Shown here: one piece after another, positions 1 to 10,600 of the stretch
How the letters are laid out: each line of letters opens with the position of its first letter
How positions within the stretch are numbered: position 1 is the stretch's first letter
DNA from: Fremontodendron californicum
Taxonomy: Eukaryota > Streptophyta > Magnoliopsida > Malvales > Malvaceae
Direction of reading: 5' to 3'
Assembly (NCBI GenBank): GCA_030761205.1
Contig: JAULJL010000015.1
Coordinates: forward strand, 5,060,001-5,124,000
Length of the DNA stretch: 64,000 bases
Position numbers and translations under genes: made by a program
The notes under the pieces: generated by a model
The model's database searches: none
Told to the model about the DNA's origin: nothing
The model's input: the letters and a program-made list of their open reading frames with translations, nothing else

Positions 1-481
1 TCGGCCAATATACCTACGTCCACGGGAGGAGGAGCAAAGCTTTGTATTTAATCGGAGATGGAGTACAAACCGGATACAAACCGGCTACATATTACAAGTG
101 CTCTTTCTAGCACACACTCAACACCTCAATACACAAGCATCTAACAAGCAGCTACTGCCTCTAAACTCTCTCATCACCTCTACCGGGAGGGGCTCCCTCT
201 GGAGCTCTCACTATGCCTCAACCGGGAGGGAGCTCATGGAGCTCACCTTTGGAGCTCTAGCTCATTTCTCCTCTGCTCTCAACTCCTCTGATTCCAAGCT
301 CTCAACCTCATGCCTATTTATAGGCAAGGCTTATGGTGTGAATACACCATAGCCACCAGCCACCAGTATGTTCTAGCTGCTGCCAAGCTTGAATTTTGCT
401 ATGCAATTACGTGATGAAATTGCTTTGGCCATTTCATGAAGACTAGCAGCCATTGTGGACTTTTTAGCTACTTTTCCAACA
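1..481 (-). repeat. 3' LTR (partial)
   Basis: This is the downstream LTR in element sense, truncated by the window edge. It ends at 481 with the inverted form of the TGTTGG terminus. It appears base-for-base identical to 3944-4424, which implies recent insertion or recent gene conversion. Confidence 0.93.
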
Positions 482-497
482 AATCTCCCACTTGAAG
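482..497 (-). other. Polypurine tract of the Copia element
   Basis: Read on the minus strand this is a purine-rich AAGTGGGAGATT directly abutting the 3' LTR, the normal priming site for plus-strand DNA synthesis in Copia elements. Confidence 0.8.
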
Positions 498-556
498 ATT
501 TGATTAAACCAATCATATCTTCACACCACTCTTTCTGTCTTGCCATTCCATGTTGC

Positions 557-3367
557 TTACGTTTCTGATAGACCATAGGAGGATCGACACCAAATAAACT
601 TGTCAGTGTTGATTGGCTTTGTCATAACATCTGCTAGGTTGTCTTTGGTGTGAATCTTTTGCATATCCACACTTCCTTCTTCTACTACTTCTCGAACAAA
701 GTGATACTGTATACCTATATGCTTTGTCCTGGAATGAAAGGCTGGATTCCTTGCAATGTGCAAGGCACTCTGACTGTCACAATACACAATAATCTTCTGC
801 TGCTTGTGCCCGAGTTCTTCCATTAACCTTTGTATCCATATTGCTTCCTTGCATGCTTGGGTAGCTGCCATGTACTCAGCTTCTGTAGTAGACAAAGCTA
901 CAACAGTCTGTAACTTAGATAACCAGCTTACCGCTCCTCCTGCAAGTGTGAACACATAGCCAGTAGTGGATTTTCTTTTATTAAGATCACCTGCAAAATC
1001 TGAATCAACATAACCCCTGACAACAAGTTCTGATCCTCCAAAACATAATGCAACATCTGAGGTTCCTTTAATGTATCTAAGGATCCTCTTAACAACATTC
1101 CAATGCTCTCTACCAGGATCTGCCATAAATCGACTGACCGCTCCCACTGCTTGTGCAATGTCTGGTCTTGTACATATCATAGCATACATAAGGCTTCCCA
1201 CCGCTGATGCATACGGTACTCGAGACATTTCCATCCTCTCTGCTTCATTGCTAGGACTCATACCTGAGGATAATTTACAATTGACAGGAAGTGGGGTAGA
1301 TATTGGCTTACAGTCTTGCATGTTGAAGCGTCGCAAAACCTTCCTCAGATAATTCTTTTGAGAAAGCCAAATTTTCCTGTCTTTTCTGTCTCGGTGAATT
1401 TGCATCCCTAAAATCTTGTTTGCGGGTCCCAAGTCCTTCATATCGAACTCCCTAGCCAACTGTGCCTTCAAATCTTGGATTCGATCTTTGTTGGGGCCTA
1501 CCACCAACATGTCATCCACATACAACAGCAAAATAATGAAATCATTATCATCAAACCTCTTGTAGTACGTATAATGGTCTGAACTCAGTCTGTTGTATTC
1601 AAGGCTAATTATGAAAGAATCAAATCTCTTGTACCAACATCTGGGCGCCTGCTTTAGACCGTACAGAGATTTGGTCAACCTGCAAACCAAGTTCTTTTTG
1701 CCTGTTTCAACAAAACCTTCTGGTTGGAGCATATAAATTTCTTCTTCAAGCTTTCCATGTAGAAAAGCCGTCTTTACATCTAGTTGTTCAAGATGTAAAT
1801 CAAATGCAGCACACATAGCCAACACTACTCTGATAGTAGTAAGTCTGACAACTGGAGAAAATATCTCGTTGAAGTCAATACCTTCTTTCTGAGCATATCC
1901 TTTTACAACCAATCTAGCACGATATCGTTCTACTTGATCATTGCTATCCCGCTTGATCTTGTAGACCCATTTGTTACCAATGGCTTTTCTGCCACGTGGT
2001 AATTCCACCAGTTCCCATGTCTCGTTCTTGTGAAGAGCTTCAATTTCTTCCTGCATTGCTGTCATCCACAGAGAAGCATCTGGGCTACTAGGAGCTTCAT
2101 GAAAAGTTGATGGCTCTCCATCCTCTGTTAAAAGACAGTATGCAACATTGCTCTCCGTAACATACTCCGTGTGCCAATTTGGAGGCCTTCTCTCACGAGT
2201 TGACCGTCGAACTTCTACAGCCTCGGACTCAACTGGTTCTGGTACCTCATGCTCTGGTTCTGCTTCAGAAGAATCACCTTCTTGAGAATTTCTATCCATC
2301 TGCACTGTAGCAGTCTCTTTTGAAGTGTTGTCATTTGTTTGCTCACTTTGCAGTTCATTTTCTGCAAAAACTACATCTCTGCTGACAACAACCTTGCGGG
2401 CAGTGGGATCCCACAGGCGATACCCCTTAACACCGTCAGCATATCCCAAGAATATACATTTTCTGGATTTTGGATCCAGCTTTGTTCTTTCTTGGGAGTT
2501 GTACATCACGTACACAGGACATCCAAACACATGTAGAGAAGAATAATCAGCTGGCTTTCCTTTCCACATCTCCATAGGCGTCTTCAAACCAATCGCCGTT
2601 GATGGTGATCGATTTATCACATAACAGGTGGTTTTGACTGCTTCTGCCCAGAAAGATTTGGCCAATCCCGCTGTTCTCAGCATGGCTCTTGTTCTATCTA
2701 GGAGAGTTCTGTTCATCCGCTCTGCTACACCATTCTGTTGAGGCGTATGTGCAACCGTGAATTGTCTCATAATACCCTCTTTCTTACAGAATGCTAGAAA
2801 GTTACCGTCTACATATTCTCCTCCATTGTCTGTCCTCAAGCACTTGATTCTTTTCCCAGTTTCAAGCTCTACTTGTGCTTTGAACTCCTTGAATACTGGA
2901 AACACATCTGACTTCTTCTTGATTGGGTACACCCATAATCTCCTGGAATAGTCATCAATGAATGATACAAAATACTTTGCTCCACCCAAGGATATTTCTG
3001 GTGACTCCCACACATCAGAATGGATTAAGTCCAGTATGTGTTTGCTTCTTGTAGTTACTTTAGCAAACTTCAATCTATGCTGCTTGCTTATCACACAGTG
3101 CTCACAGAAAGGTAAATTGACCATCTTGAGCCCGGGCAGGAGATTGCGTTCTGCAAGGACTTTCAAGCCTCGCTCTGACATATGGCCTAATCTGCGATGC
3201 CACATCATCGTCGTTTCTTCTTGGCTGGCTGCTGCAACTGATGCATCTGCCTCTTGCAACGTCTCTCCCAAAAGCATGTATAGATTGCTTGTGATCTTCT
3301 CTGCTTTTATCACCACAAGGTTTCCTTTCACTACTTTCAATATTCCACAAGGAGAAATTTCTCCCAC
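557..3367 (-). CDS. Copia pol polyprotein: integrase, reverse transcriptase, RNase H
   Basis: An open frame of 936 residues. In order it has a GAG-pre-integrase zinc-binding segment (His57, His62, Cys88, Cys91), an integrase core with Asp118, Asp180 and Glu216 (exact D-x35-E spacing), a reverse transcriptase with Asp530 and the YVDD box at 616-619, and RNase H around 785-915 with Asp788, Glu829 and Asp864. No stop or frameshift interrupts it. The first Met used here is only the first in-frame ATG. The natural translation start was gag, whose first 18 codons survive just upstream in another frame. Protease is absent, so this frame alone could not mature a polyprotein. The domain order (integrase before RT) defines Copia; the clade may be Tork-like, which is inference. 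Confidence 0.9.
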   Translation of the reverse strand: MGEISPCGILKVVKGNLVVIKAEKITSNLYMLLGETLQEADASVAAASQEETTMMWHRRLGHMSERGLKVLAERNLLPGLKMVNLPFCEHCVISKQHRLKFAKVTTRSKHILDLIHSDVWESPEISLGGAKYFVSFIDDYSRRLWVYPIKKKSDVFPVFKEFKAQVELETGKRIKCLRTDNGGEYVDGNFLAFCKKEGIMRQFTVAHTPQQNGVAERMNRTLLDRTRAMLRTAGLAKSFWAEAVKTTCYVINRSPSTAIGLKTPMEMWKGKPADYSSLHVFGCPVYVMYNSQERTKLDPKSRKCIFLGYADGVKGYRLWDPTARKVVVSRDVVFAENELQSEQTNDNTSKETATVQMDRNSQEGDSSEAEPEHEVPEPVESEAVEVRRSTRERRPPNWHTEYVTESNVAYCLLTEDGEPSTFHEAPSSPDASLWMTAMQEEIEALHKNETWELVELPRGRKAIGNKWVYKIKRDSNDQVERYRARLVVKGYAQKEGIDFNEIFSPVVRLTTIRVVLAMCAAFDLHLEQLDVKTAFLHGKLEEEIYMLQPEGFVETGKKNLVCRLTKSLYGLKQAPRCWYKRFDSFIISLEYNRLSSDHYTYYKRFDDNDFIILLLYVDDMLVVGPNKDRIQDLKAQLAREFDMKDLGPANKILGMQIHRDRKDRKIWLSQKNYLRKVLRRFNMQDCKPISTPLPVNCKLSSGMSPSNEAERMEMSRVPYASAVGSLMYAMICTRPDIAQAVGAVSRFMADPGREHWNVVKRILRYIKGTSDVALCFGGSELVVRGYVDSDFAGDLNKRKSTTGYVFTLAGGAVSWLSKLQTVVALSTTEAEYMAATQACKEAIWIQRLMEELGHKQQKIIVYCDSQSALHIARNPAFHSRTKHIGIQYHFVREVVEEGSVDMQKIHTKDNLADVMTKPINTDKFIWCRSSYGLSET

Positions 3368-3398
3368 TGAACTTCTCTATCTCGAATTTTGCTGCCAT
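3345..3398 (-). pseudogene. Remnant gag start, about 18 codons
   Basis: The ATG at 3398 opens a frame beginning MAAKFEIEKFSGRNFSLW, a typical Copia gag N-terminus. At about 3345 the sequence passes into the pre-integrase region in a different frame, so the join is a deletion junction. The out-of-frame continuation runs to 3102 and is not meaningful. Confidence 0.8.
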
Positions 3399-3829
3399 GG
3401 TTGTACACGAACTGAAGCGAGTTACACTATTTCACCGTGAATAGTACCGTATACGTGAACAGTATTGTACGTATGTCGTACACTAGAACAAATCCAGTAT
3501 ACGTTAACAATTACTGCAAAAGTATACAACCACACGTATGAATAGTAACCGTATACGTGAATAGTGACCGTATACTGGAACAGTGACCGTAGCCCGTGAA
3601 TAGTGCACCAGGTAGGTTCCCAGGAAAGAGAGGTGGGTCACTGATAGACACACTTAAATACCAAGTCTTTCCTAGCCAGAACTTCCCTAGACACTTTCAC
3701 ACTACCACACTTTATTTCCAGCAACAAGAATAATTCTTTTCTGATGTGGAAGATCAGACAATACTGCAACCACAGAGCATACTAAGAACCAACACTTTCA
3801 CTGCAGCGGAATAAGGACCACGAACCAAT
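3399..3829 (-). other. Copia untranslated leader with degenerate repeats
   Basis: The leader lies between primer binding site and gag start. From about 3430 to 3605 it holds repeated degenerate copies of a unit built on the palindrome GTATAC followed by GTGAA and AGT. This could be a packaging, dimerisation or regulatory element, or a simple expansion. Confidence 0.6.
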
Positions 3830-3842
3830 GGCTCTGATACCA
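3830..3842 (-). other. Primer binding site, initiator Met tRNA type
   Basis: The minus strand reads TGGTATCAGAGCC one base inside the 5' LTR. This matches the complement of the plant initiator-methionine tRNA 3' end used by most Copia elements. Confidence 0.93.
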
Positions 3843-3843
3843 C

Positions 3844-4424
3844 TGTTAGGTACCAGAGTGACGGAATAGTGTCTCACAACTAAAATAAGAGATGAGAAAA
3901 TAGGAACTGAACACACAAAAGAAACACAGATATTTTACGTGGTTCGGCCAATATACCTACGTCCACGGGAGGAGGAGCAAAGCTTTGTATTTAATCGGAG
4001 ATGGAGTACAAACCGGATACAAACCGGCTACATATTACAAGTGCTCTTTCTAGCACACACTCAACACCTCAATACACAAGCATCTAACAAGCAGCTACTG
4101 CCTCTAAACTCTCTCATCACCTCTACCGGGAGGGGCTCCCTCTGGAGCTCTCACTATGCCTCAACCGGGAGGGAGCTCATGGAGCTCACCTTTGGAGCTC
4201 TAGCTCATTTCTCCTCTGCTCTCAACTCCTCTGATTCCAAGCTCTCAACCTCATGCCTATTTATAGGCAAGGCTTATGGTGTGAATACACCATAGCCACC
4301 AGCCACCAGTATGTTCTAGCTGCTGCCAAGCTTGAATTTTGCTATGCAATTACGTGATGAAATTGCTTTGGCCATTTCATGAAGACTAGCAGCCATTGTG
4401 GACTTTTTAGCTACTTTTCCAACA
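3844..4424 (-). repeat. 5' LTR, 581 bp, complete
   Basis: The boundaries are TG...CA on the minus strand (TGTTGG at 4424, ending CTAACA at 3844). They are fixed by the primer binding site on one side and loss of homology to the left LTR on the other. Confidence 0.93.
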
Positions 4425-4605
4425 TAAATGAGGTTAAATTCTTCCAACTTGAGCCCTCCCCATTGCAAAAATAATACTAGTATCTGTTTTATGCGCCTCA
4501 ATTATGAAAGATCAATGTTCTATCATCTATGGAAGGAGAGGGGAATTAGTCTTAGGTTACATTTTCAGGGATAAAGTTGCACATGGGTCTGTAAATTTTA
4601 CTGCA

Positions 4606-5267
4606 TAGGACTGTAAATGAACCGGGCTTGAACGAACAGGTCTATGTTCGTGTTCGTTTATTTATTTTTAAGTTTGTTCGTGTTCGGTTCGTGTTCTTTA
4701 AGGATTTTAAAATTGTGTTCAAGCTCTGTTCGTTTAAAATTAAGTGTGTTCGTGTTCGTGTTCGTTTATTTAATGTTCATGAATTCGTGGACATTAAATG
4801 AACATTTTCATGAACATATAATCGAACATGTTCGCGAACAATTAAAATTATGTTCATGAACAATAAACAAACAAATCTAAACAATTTTAACAAACAAAAA
4901 AAAAATCAATTTTAAATTATTATTATTAAAAATAAAATAATAAAATACAAACGTAATTAAATTAAATTTATTATTAAATTTAAGTTATTAAATAATATTG
5001 ATTATATTATAAGTAAATAAAATAAAATAAACGAACATAAACGAGCTTTAAACAAACTAATAAACGAATTTTAAATGAACGATAAACGAGCTTGTTCGTG
5101 AACATAAACGAACTGAACACACATCTGTTCGAACTCGGTTCGTTTCATAAACGAACATTAAAATTATGTTCATAATCGTTTATTTACCTTAATAAACGAA
5201 CATAAGCAAACAGAAATCGAACTGTTCACGAACGGTTCGTCGAACGCTGTGTTCGTTTACAGTCCTA
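4606..5267. mobile_element. Non-autonomous foldback/hAT-like element
   Basis: The ends are inverted copies: TAGGACTGTAAATGAAC at the left and its near-perfect complement GTTCGTTTACAGTCCTA at the right. The left half is rich in GTTCGTG repeats and the right half in their complement, so the element can fold on itself. There is no coding capacity. A target duplication is not clear; TTACTGCA and TAACTGTA agree at 6 of 8 positions if the right edge is set 2 bp inward. Confidence 0.65.
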
Positions 5268-5335
5268 ACTGTAGGGGAAAAAATAATAGTAATAAATAAT
5301 AGTAGGTGCTTTTAGGTTCTGTATTGAACTCCTAA

Positions 5336-5500
5336 CTATGTTACTTGGACTTGAATATGAGTGTCGGATACGAGTATGTGTCCGACACGGGTATATTCAA
5401 ATTTTTCTAAATTTTTCATGTATTTGGAGGATCCTTGGAGGATCATATCCATATACCCATATCTAAATATGTGTCGGACATGAGTACTTCAAGAAAAATA
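5336..5500 (+). repeat. Short dispersed TIR element, copy A (right end decayed)
   Basis: It starts CTATGTTACTTGGACTTG and carries GTGTCGGATACGAGTATG and GTGTCCGACACGGGTAT-like blocks. Related copies lie at 31504-31670 (inverted) and 51506-51702. It probably lies in the intron before the hydrolase last exon. Confidence 0.7.
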
Positions 5501-5687
5501 GACTTTTAGTGTACATTGTCAAAAGGTTCTTATTATCGGGTTCCCGGTTACATGAGGCACTAGGATCCTTGAATGAGTTAATGCAGTGAAAAAATTAGGT
5601 TGAAATATTAGTTGTCGCAACCAAGAGACCTTTTTCATTTATTTTACATTTACACTGGTTTGGTAAAGGTTGGGTTGTTTTTGGCAG

Positions 5688-6059
5688 GTGACACTCCCCT
5701 TCTTTGTGTTGCATGGGGAAGCCGATATAGTAACAGAACCCGAAGTAAGCAAGGCCTTGTATGAGAAAGCTACAAGCAGTGACAAAACCATAAAATTATA
5801 TCCAGGGATGTGGCATGGATTGACGTCAGGAGAGCCCGATGAAAACGTAGAAATCGTTTTTGCAGATATCACAGCTTGGCTTGACAAGCGCTGCAATGCT
5901 GTAACTTTTGAGCAAATTCTCCATCCTTTCAACGATGGGTTCGAAAAATTCACTAACACAGCAATGTCAATGGCAACAACCAGTGGCAGAACACAATCAA
6001 AGGGTAGCTATTTGTGTGGATTGAAGGGACTTCGCACGCAACATCACTCAGCAATGTAG
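5688..6059 (+). CDS. Alpha/beta hydrolase, monoacylglycerol lipase / caffeoylshikimate esterase-like, last exon only
   Basis: This exon follows a TTGGCAG acceptor and reads in frame for 123 codons to a TAG. It encodes the C-terminal part of a serine hydrolase of the plant MAGL/CSE family. The acid-residue strand PFFVLHGEADIVTEPEVS and the catalytic-histidine segment YPGMWHGLTSGEPDEN are both recognisable, so the Asp and His of the triad are here. The serine-containing GxSxG part must be on earlier exons, which are not in the window. After the helix ending WLDKRC there is a tail of about 50 residues without family features that I know. The upstream intron is at least 5.7 kb if the gene is intact and holds the Copia and foldback elements. 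Whether the upstream exons still exist cannot be seen. Confidence 0.8.
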   Translation: MTLPFFVLHGEADIVTEPEVSKALYEKATSSDKTIKLYPGMWHGLTSGEPDENVEIVFADITAWLDKRCNAVTFEQILHPFNDGFEKFTNTAMSMATTSGRTQSKGSYLCGLKGLRTQHHSAM

Positions 6060-7612
6060 CCTGATATTATCAAATTTAACTACTGTCTCTGTATATTTCT
6101 TTACAGCACAACTTTCATAGTTCTCGCAAAACGTAAAAATGCAAATGTTTGAAGGGGAAAATTAATTAATGGAATAAAAAAATGAAAGTTGCTCTAGTAC
6201 TGATCATATTGCTAGATAAGATTTAAGTTCTCCAAGAGCCTGTTTGCGGATATGATTAATTTGTTTCACTGAAATGTTTGTTGCTGTTGGGGGTCCCTGA
6301 GAATACTTGATTTGAACTATAGATTGTTGACTGATTGACTGACAAAAAACCAAACTTTCCTTTGGGCCATTATTCGAGCTATACGGATTTACGGAGGAGG
6401 CAGTGAAGTGAGATGAGTTTATTTATGATGCTTTGCTTTGAGTTCACTGTTCACTGCCAATGTAGTTGTTAGTTCCATCGAAGTTTTTGGTAAGTTCCCT
6501 ACTCCTCCGGTGAATTAATTGCAGCAAGTAATTCATTCGTAAACTTAAATGCAATGTTTATTGATCCATTGAGGCACATCTTTCAAGCTCTAGAGTCTAG
6601 AGTTAGACTACTACTGCCTGAAGGTCCTAAAGGCGATGGGCTACGAGGCCATTTGGTAATGAGGTTGGGCCATGAGTACCAGGACAATTTTTGGGCGAAA
6701 ACAGGAACTTAAACTACTAGTTTTAGCCCGAAATTATAGCCATGTATGTACCTTGAAGCCCCAGTTCAGATTCACATGAACTTAAGGTGGGGAAGATGGG
6801 ACTTGAGAGTTGGTCTTCACAAAGGCAAAAGTCAGAGTCTCAGAGATTTATTCATGGAAAGTTGGAAACAGATTAGGCATCAAAGCTTGTTAGGCAAAGT
6901 CGGACCTTTCTACTTGGCATGATCTTTGATGCATATATTCATGTCCTTGGTGCAGATTTTATCAGAGTTTTCTTTTTATTCATATAAACTAATAAACATA
7001 TAAAAAAATTCGTCGCTCTTGCAGATCCAGCTTATCTTTTTTATTATTTTTTTCTTTGATATTTAATTCGTAGTGTCACATTAAGGTTTTCCCACAATTC
7101 ACTTGAAAAGTAGTCTAAGTCTTGGAGAAACAGCCCCACCCTTGTTTAGAAATGGTAAAACCGGAGGGGGGGGGGGGGGGGGAAACCAATGAGGGAATGA
7201 CCAAAAGAGCTGGAGCAATTTGTTGTAAAGGGTAAACTGAGACAAATTAATATAAGCAAACAAAAGAATGATAAATTGTAGATTTGAATATGGGAATGCA
7301 CAATGTAATCACTATTGCTGCTAAACATAAGCAGCTGCATAAAGAATATAAAAAAATAGAGGATAAAATGTTTTTTTTTTTTTAGATTCGAAAAGCTCAC
7401 TGTCAAATTAAACTTAAAAAGGGATAGAGACATGGAAATTACAAAGATGGCAAACAAATGTCAAAAAGAGAAACCTTCAAGATCTAAAGAGAGAGACTTC
7501 CATTTGCTGCTTCCTCTAACTATATAATGTTTCGATGGGGAAAAGAGAGGGAGTTCTTTTCCACTGAACAATTATATTTTGATTGGTGTTTCTATGAGTA
7601 TATAATACCACC
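6060..7612. other. Intergenic region between hydrolase and UXS 3' end
   Basis: I see no gene. It holds the 3' flank of the hydrolase and, toward 7.5 kb, the 3' flank of UXS. The notable item is an uninterrupted run of 17 G at 7166-7182. Confidence 0.6.
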
Positions 7613-10600
7613 TTAAGATGATGAAGCATTGTTGGTGGTGGTGCCGCTGCTGCCCTCCTTGTGATCACCAAAGACACGTTGCCGGAAGTCTGAAACCATT
7701 AGAGGGAGACCCTTTCGGAGGGATACCTTGGGTTCCCAACCAAGTAGCTCTTTGGCTCTTGAGATATCAGGCTTCCTCTTGTGTGGGTCATCTTCTGTGT
7801 TTGGTCTAAACTCTATCTTTGCATTCGGGTCAATTGTTTCTTGGACCACCTGTAAATAATAATAATAATAAAAATAAAAACAATATAGAAAGGATGGAGG
7901 AAACAAAGCTACTACAAAATAGTAAATCATAAAAATAAAACTTCAGCATAATTCAACAAGAAAGGTTAAGTTCCCTTTTCCAGTCAAGGGTAACAATCTT
8001 GAATTTCAAACTTCAAAAGCATAGCAAAACTCTGAATCAAATGAAAGTATTTATTTCATGGCACACCCATGATTGTAACTAAGATCTCAATGCATTTAAT
8101 TACAATAACCACTGTCATCATTATCATCAACACATTTCTTATTAGCTTTACCAGCTTCCATAGAAAATAATAATAAATATTAATTCTCAGTTCATAACCA
8201 AGATATAAAGATTGGGTGGGGGAAAAAAAAGACCAAGATATTAAGAGTGGTATGCTTACCTCAGCAAGCTCAAGCATGGTGAATTCACCTGGATTTCCAA
8301 GATTAAAAGGTCCAACATGTTCTCCTTCCATCAACCGCATCAGACCCTCCACCTGTAGTTTCAACGCTGATTATTTTTACAAACATGAGCAGGAACAGCT
8401 ACGCTAAGCTAACAATGAAATGTAGAGTGGAGAGTAGGGGCGAGTATGGTGCTGTTTGGTTTTAAGGGAAAACCAAACCAAAATATTTTGATTTCTGAAC
8501 TTTTTTTTAACCCAAACCAAACTAAACCAAAATAATTTGGTTTGGTTTGGTGGTTTGCCTTTTAACAATGTAAATTAAAACATGAAGAAAAAAAAAAAAT
8601 CATATTCTTTTAACTTTAGAGAGAGCATTGTAGACAAGAAATCTCATCTAATATCTATTATGTGATGTCAATGTAAAATTTCAAAAGATCTAAATAACAA
8701 AGTAGATACAAAAGCATGTGGCATAAAACAAGTTCAAGTAAGAATTATTCTCAAACTAAATCCTTTGCACAGCGTTTAGATTTAAAAACTCATAATAGAA
8801 TGTTGAGTTCTAAATTTAACAGTTTTAAGCTACTACTAATCTATGCAAGTAAAATTGTTGACTATTAACTTTTTTAAGGAAACCCTATACCGAAGAGAGC
8901 TTATAAATTTTTTTAATAAAAATGTTAAATGTATAAAAAACTTATACAAATAAAAATATAATATAATAAAATACTTTGTATAAATGTAAATATGATTATA
9001 CTATTTACTTTTAATCTGGTTTTCGGTTTGGATTGGTTTCAAAATATTACGAAACCAAAATTTTTTAGCTTTCAAACCAAACCAAATTAATCAGTTTGGT
9101 TTGGTTTTTCGGTTTTAACCAAATAAATCTCAGGCCTAGAGGAGAGAACAGTTCTGATCTAGCATATACCCCAGAGGAGAGGACAGTTTTGATATTAGAC
9201 AAAAAATTGAACAGCATATACCCCCACAAATCTAGCTAGCTACATAGCATTAGTAGTAATACATGAATAAAATGTTACCCGGGAAAAAGCCTACCCCAGA
9301 TAAGATAACGTAGTACACTCAAATAGCAAATACCAACTATATATTTATTATAAAATGCAGGCCAATCATATAAAAATAATGCAATAAAGAAGAAAAATCC
9401 CAAAGCGGTCACTCAAGATATCGTTAAAGGAAGCAAGAGGATACCATCATTTATGACAGTACGATCTGTTTAATACTGGTTTGGAAGAACTATAGGTTCC
9501 ATTGACAGTGAAAAAAACAGTGATGCATGCCTCGTACCAAACTATGGGGCAATTAAAATTTGCTGGTCCACTTGGGGCATTCATTTGGTACTAGTCACAT
9601 GCTGTATGTTTCTTCAATTATTTTTTAAACTCTCCAAATGAAAATTCAGAAGCAGAGAAGATCCTTTGGTTAAAAGTTCTTATTTGCACAAAACGTAACA
9701 TTTCCTATGCTGAAAATATCATATTTTAAGTTTCCCTTTTTTACCATGTAATGTCAGGATGTACTTTTAAAATCATGTGCGCTTCCTAGTTTTCCAGTTT
9801 TCCTCTAGAAATTGTAGATTTATACCAGCTAAGAAACATAGGTTAAATAAATAATACCAATAGAAAAAAGTAAATGTAGTGTCATGGTCTCATGGCACCA
9901 TCATTTCCAACAAACAATAAAGAGAAGTAAAAACCGAAAAGAGTCATAAAAATGTTTTGATCAGAAAGAAAAAAATAAAAAGAGTTTTGCTAATAAGTGT
10001 TTTTAGAAGACTCTTTCAAGTTAGTTAATATAGAATTTATAATAATAATGTTATATTAAATGTAATAATTGACAATTTTTTTAACCATTTTCAATACATT
10101 TGATGAAAATATTATTATATATAGTAATCTTTTTCACCATTTTCAAATGTAATAAAAATGTTTTGATCAGAAAAAAAAAAAAAAAAGAGTTTTGCTAATG
10201 AGTGCTTTTAGAAGACTCTTTCAAGTTAGTTAATATATAATTTATAATAATAATGTTATATTAAATGTAATAATTGGCAAAAATTTTCACCATTTTCAAT
10301 ACATTTGATGAAAATATTATTATTTATAGTAATCTTAAAGAGTGATCTTAAGACAATCGTTAATAAAATCCAAAAAATAAAAGAATCATAAAGAATTTTG
10401 ACAAAAACAATAATAAAATCATTTACCAGATCAGAAACATATTGGAAACTCCTTGTTTGCTTCCCATCACCATACACTGTCAAAGGCTCCTTCCTTAAAG
10501 CCTGGATTCATAATTTAATTATCAACATAAACAACACCACTGGCACTATGAAATAAATTTTTAAAAAAATGACTAAAAGGAATAAAAAAAGTATACCTGA

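Larger units (their letters stand above)
1..4424 (-). mobile_element. Ty1/Copia LTR retrotransposon, gag/protease-deleted, left end cut by the window
   Basis: An LTR retrotransposon lies on the minus strand. The two LTR copies (1-481, cut by the window, and 3844-4424) match with a constant offset of 3943 and I saw no difference over the shared 481 bp. The primer binding site, polypurine tract and a long integrase-RT-RNase H frame are all in the expected order for Copia. The internal region is only about 3.4 kb, because nearly all of gag and all of protease are missing. The right flank begins TAAAT, but the matching target duplication lies outside the window. The element probably sits in an intron of the hydrolase gene whose last exon is at 5688-6059. 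Confidence 0.95.

Noticed and set aside
373..576. Short minus-strand frame running into the 3' LTR
   Set aside because: It lies downstream of the pol stop and crosses the polypurine tract and LTR; it is 3' untranslated sequence.
1071..3440. Open frames on the plus strand across the Copia pol region
   Set aside because: They are antisense shadows of the pol frame with no domain character.
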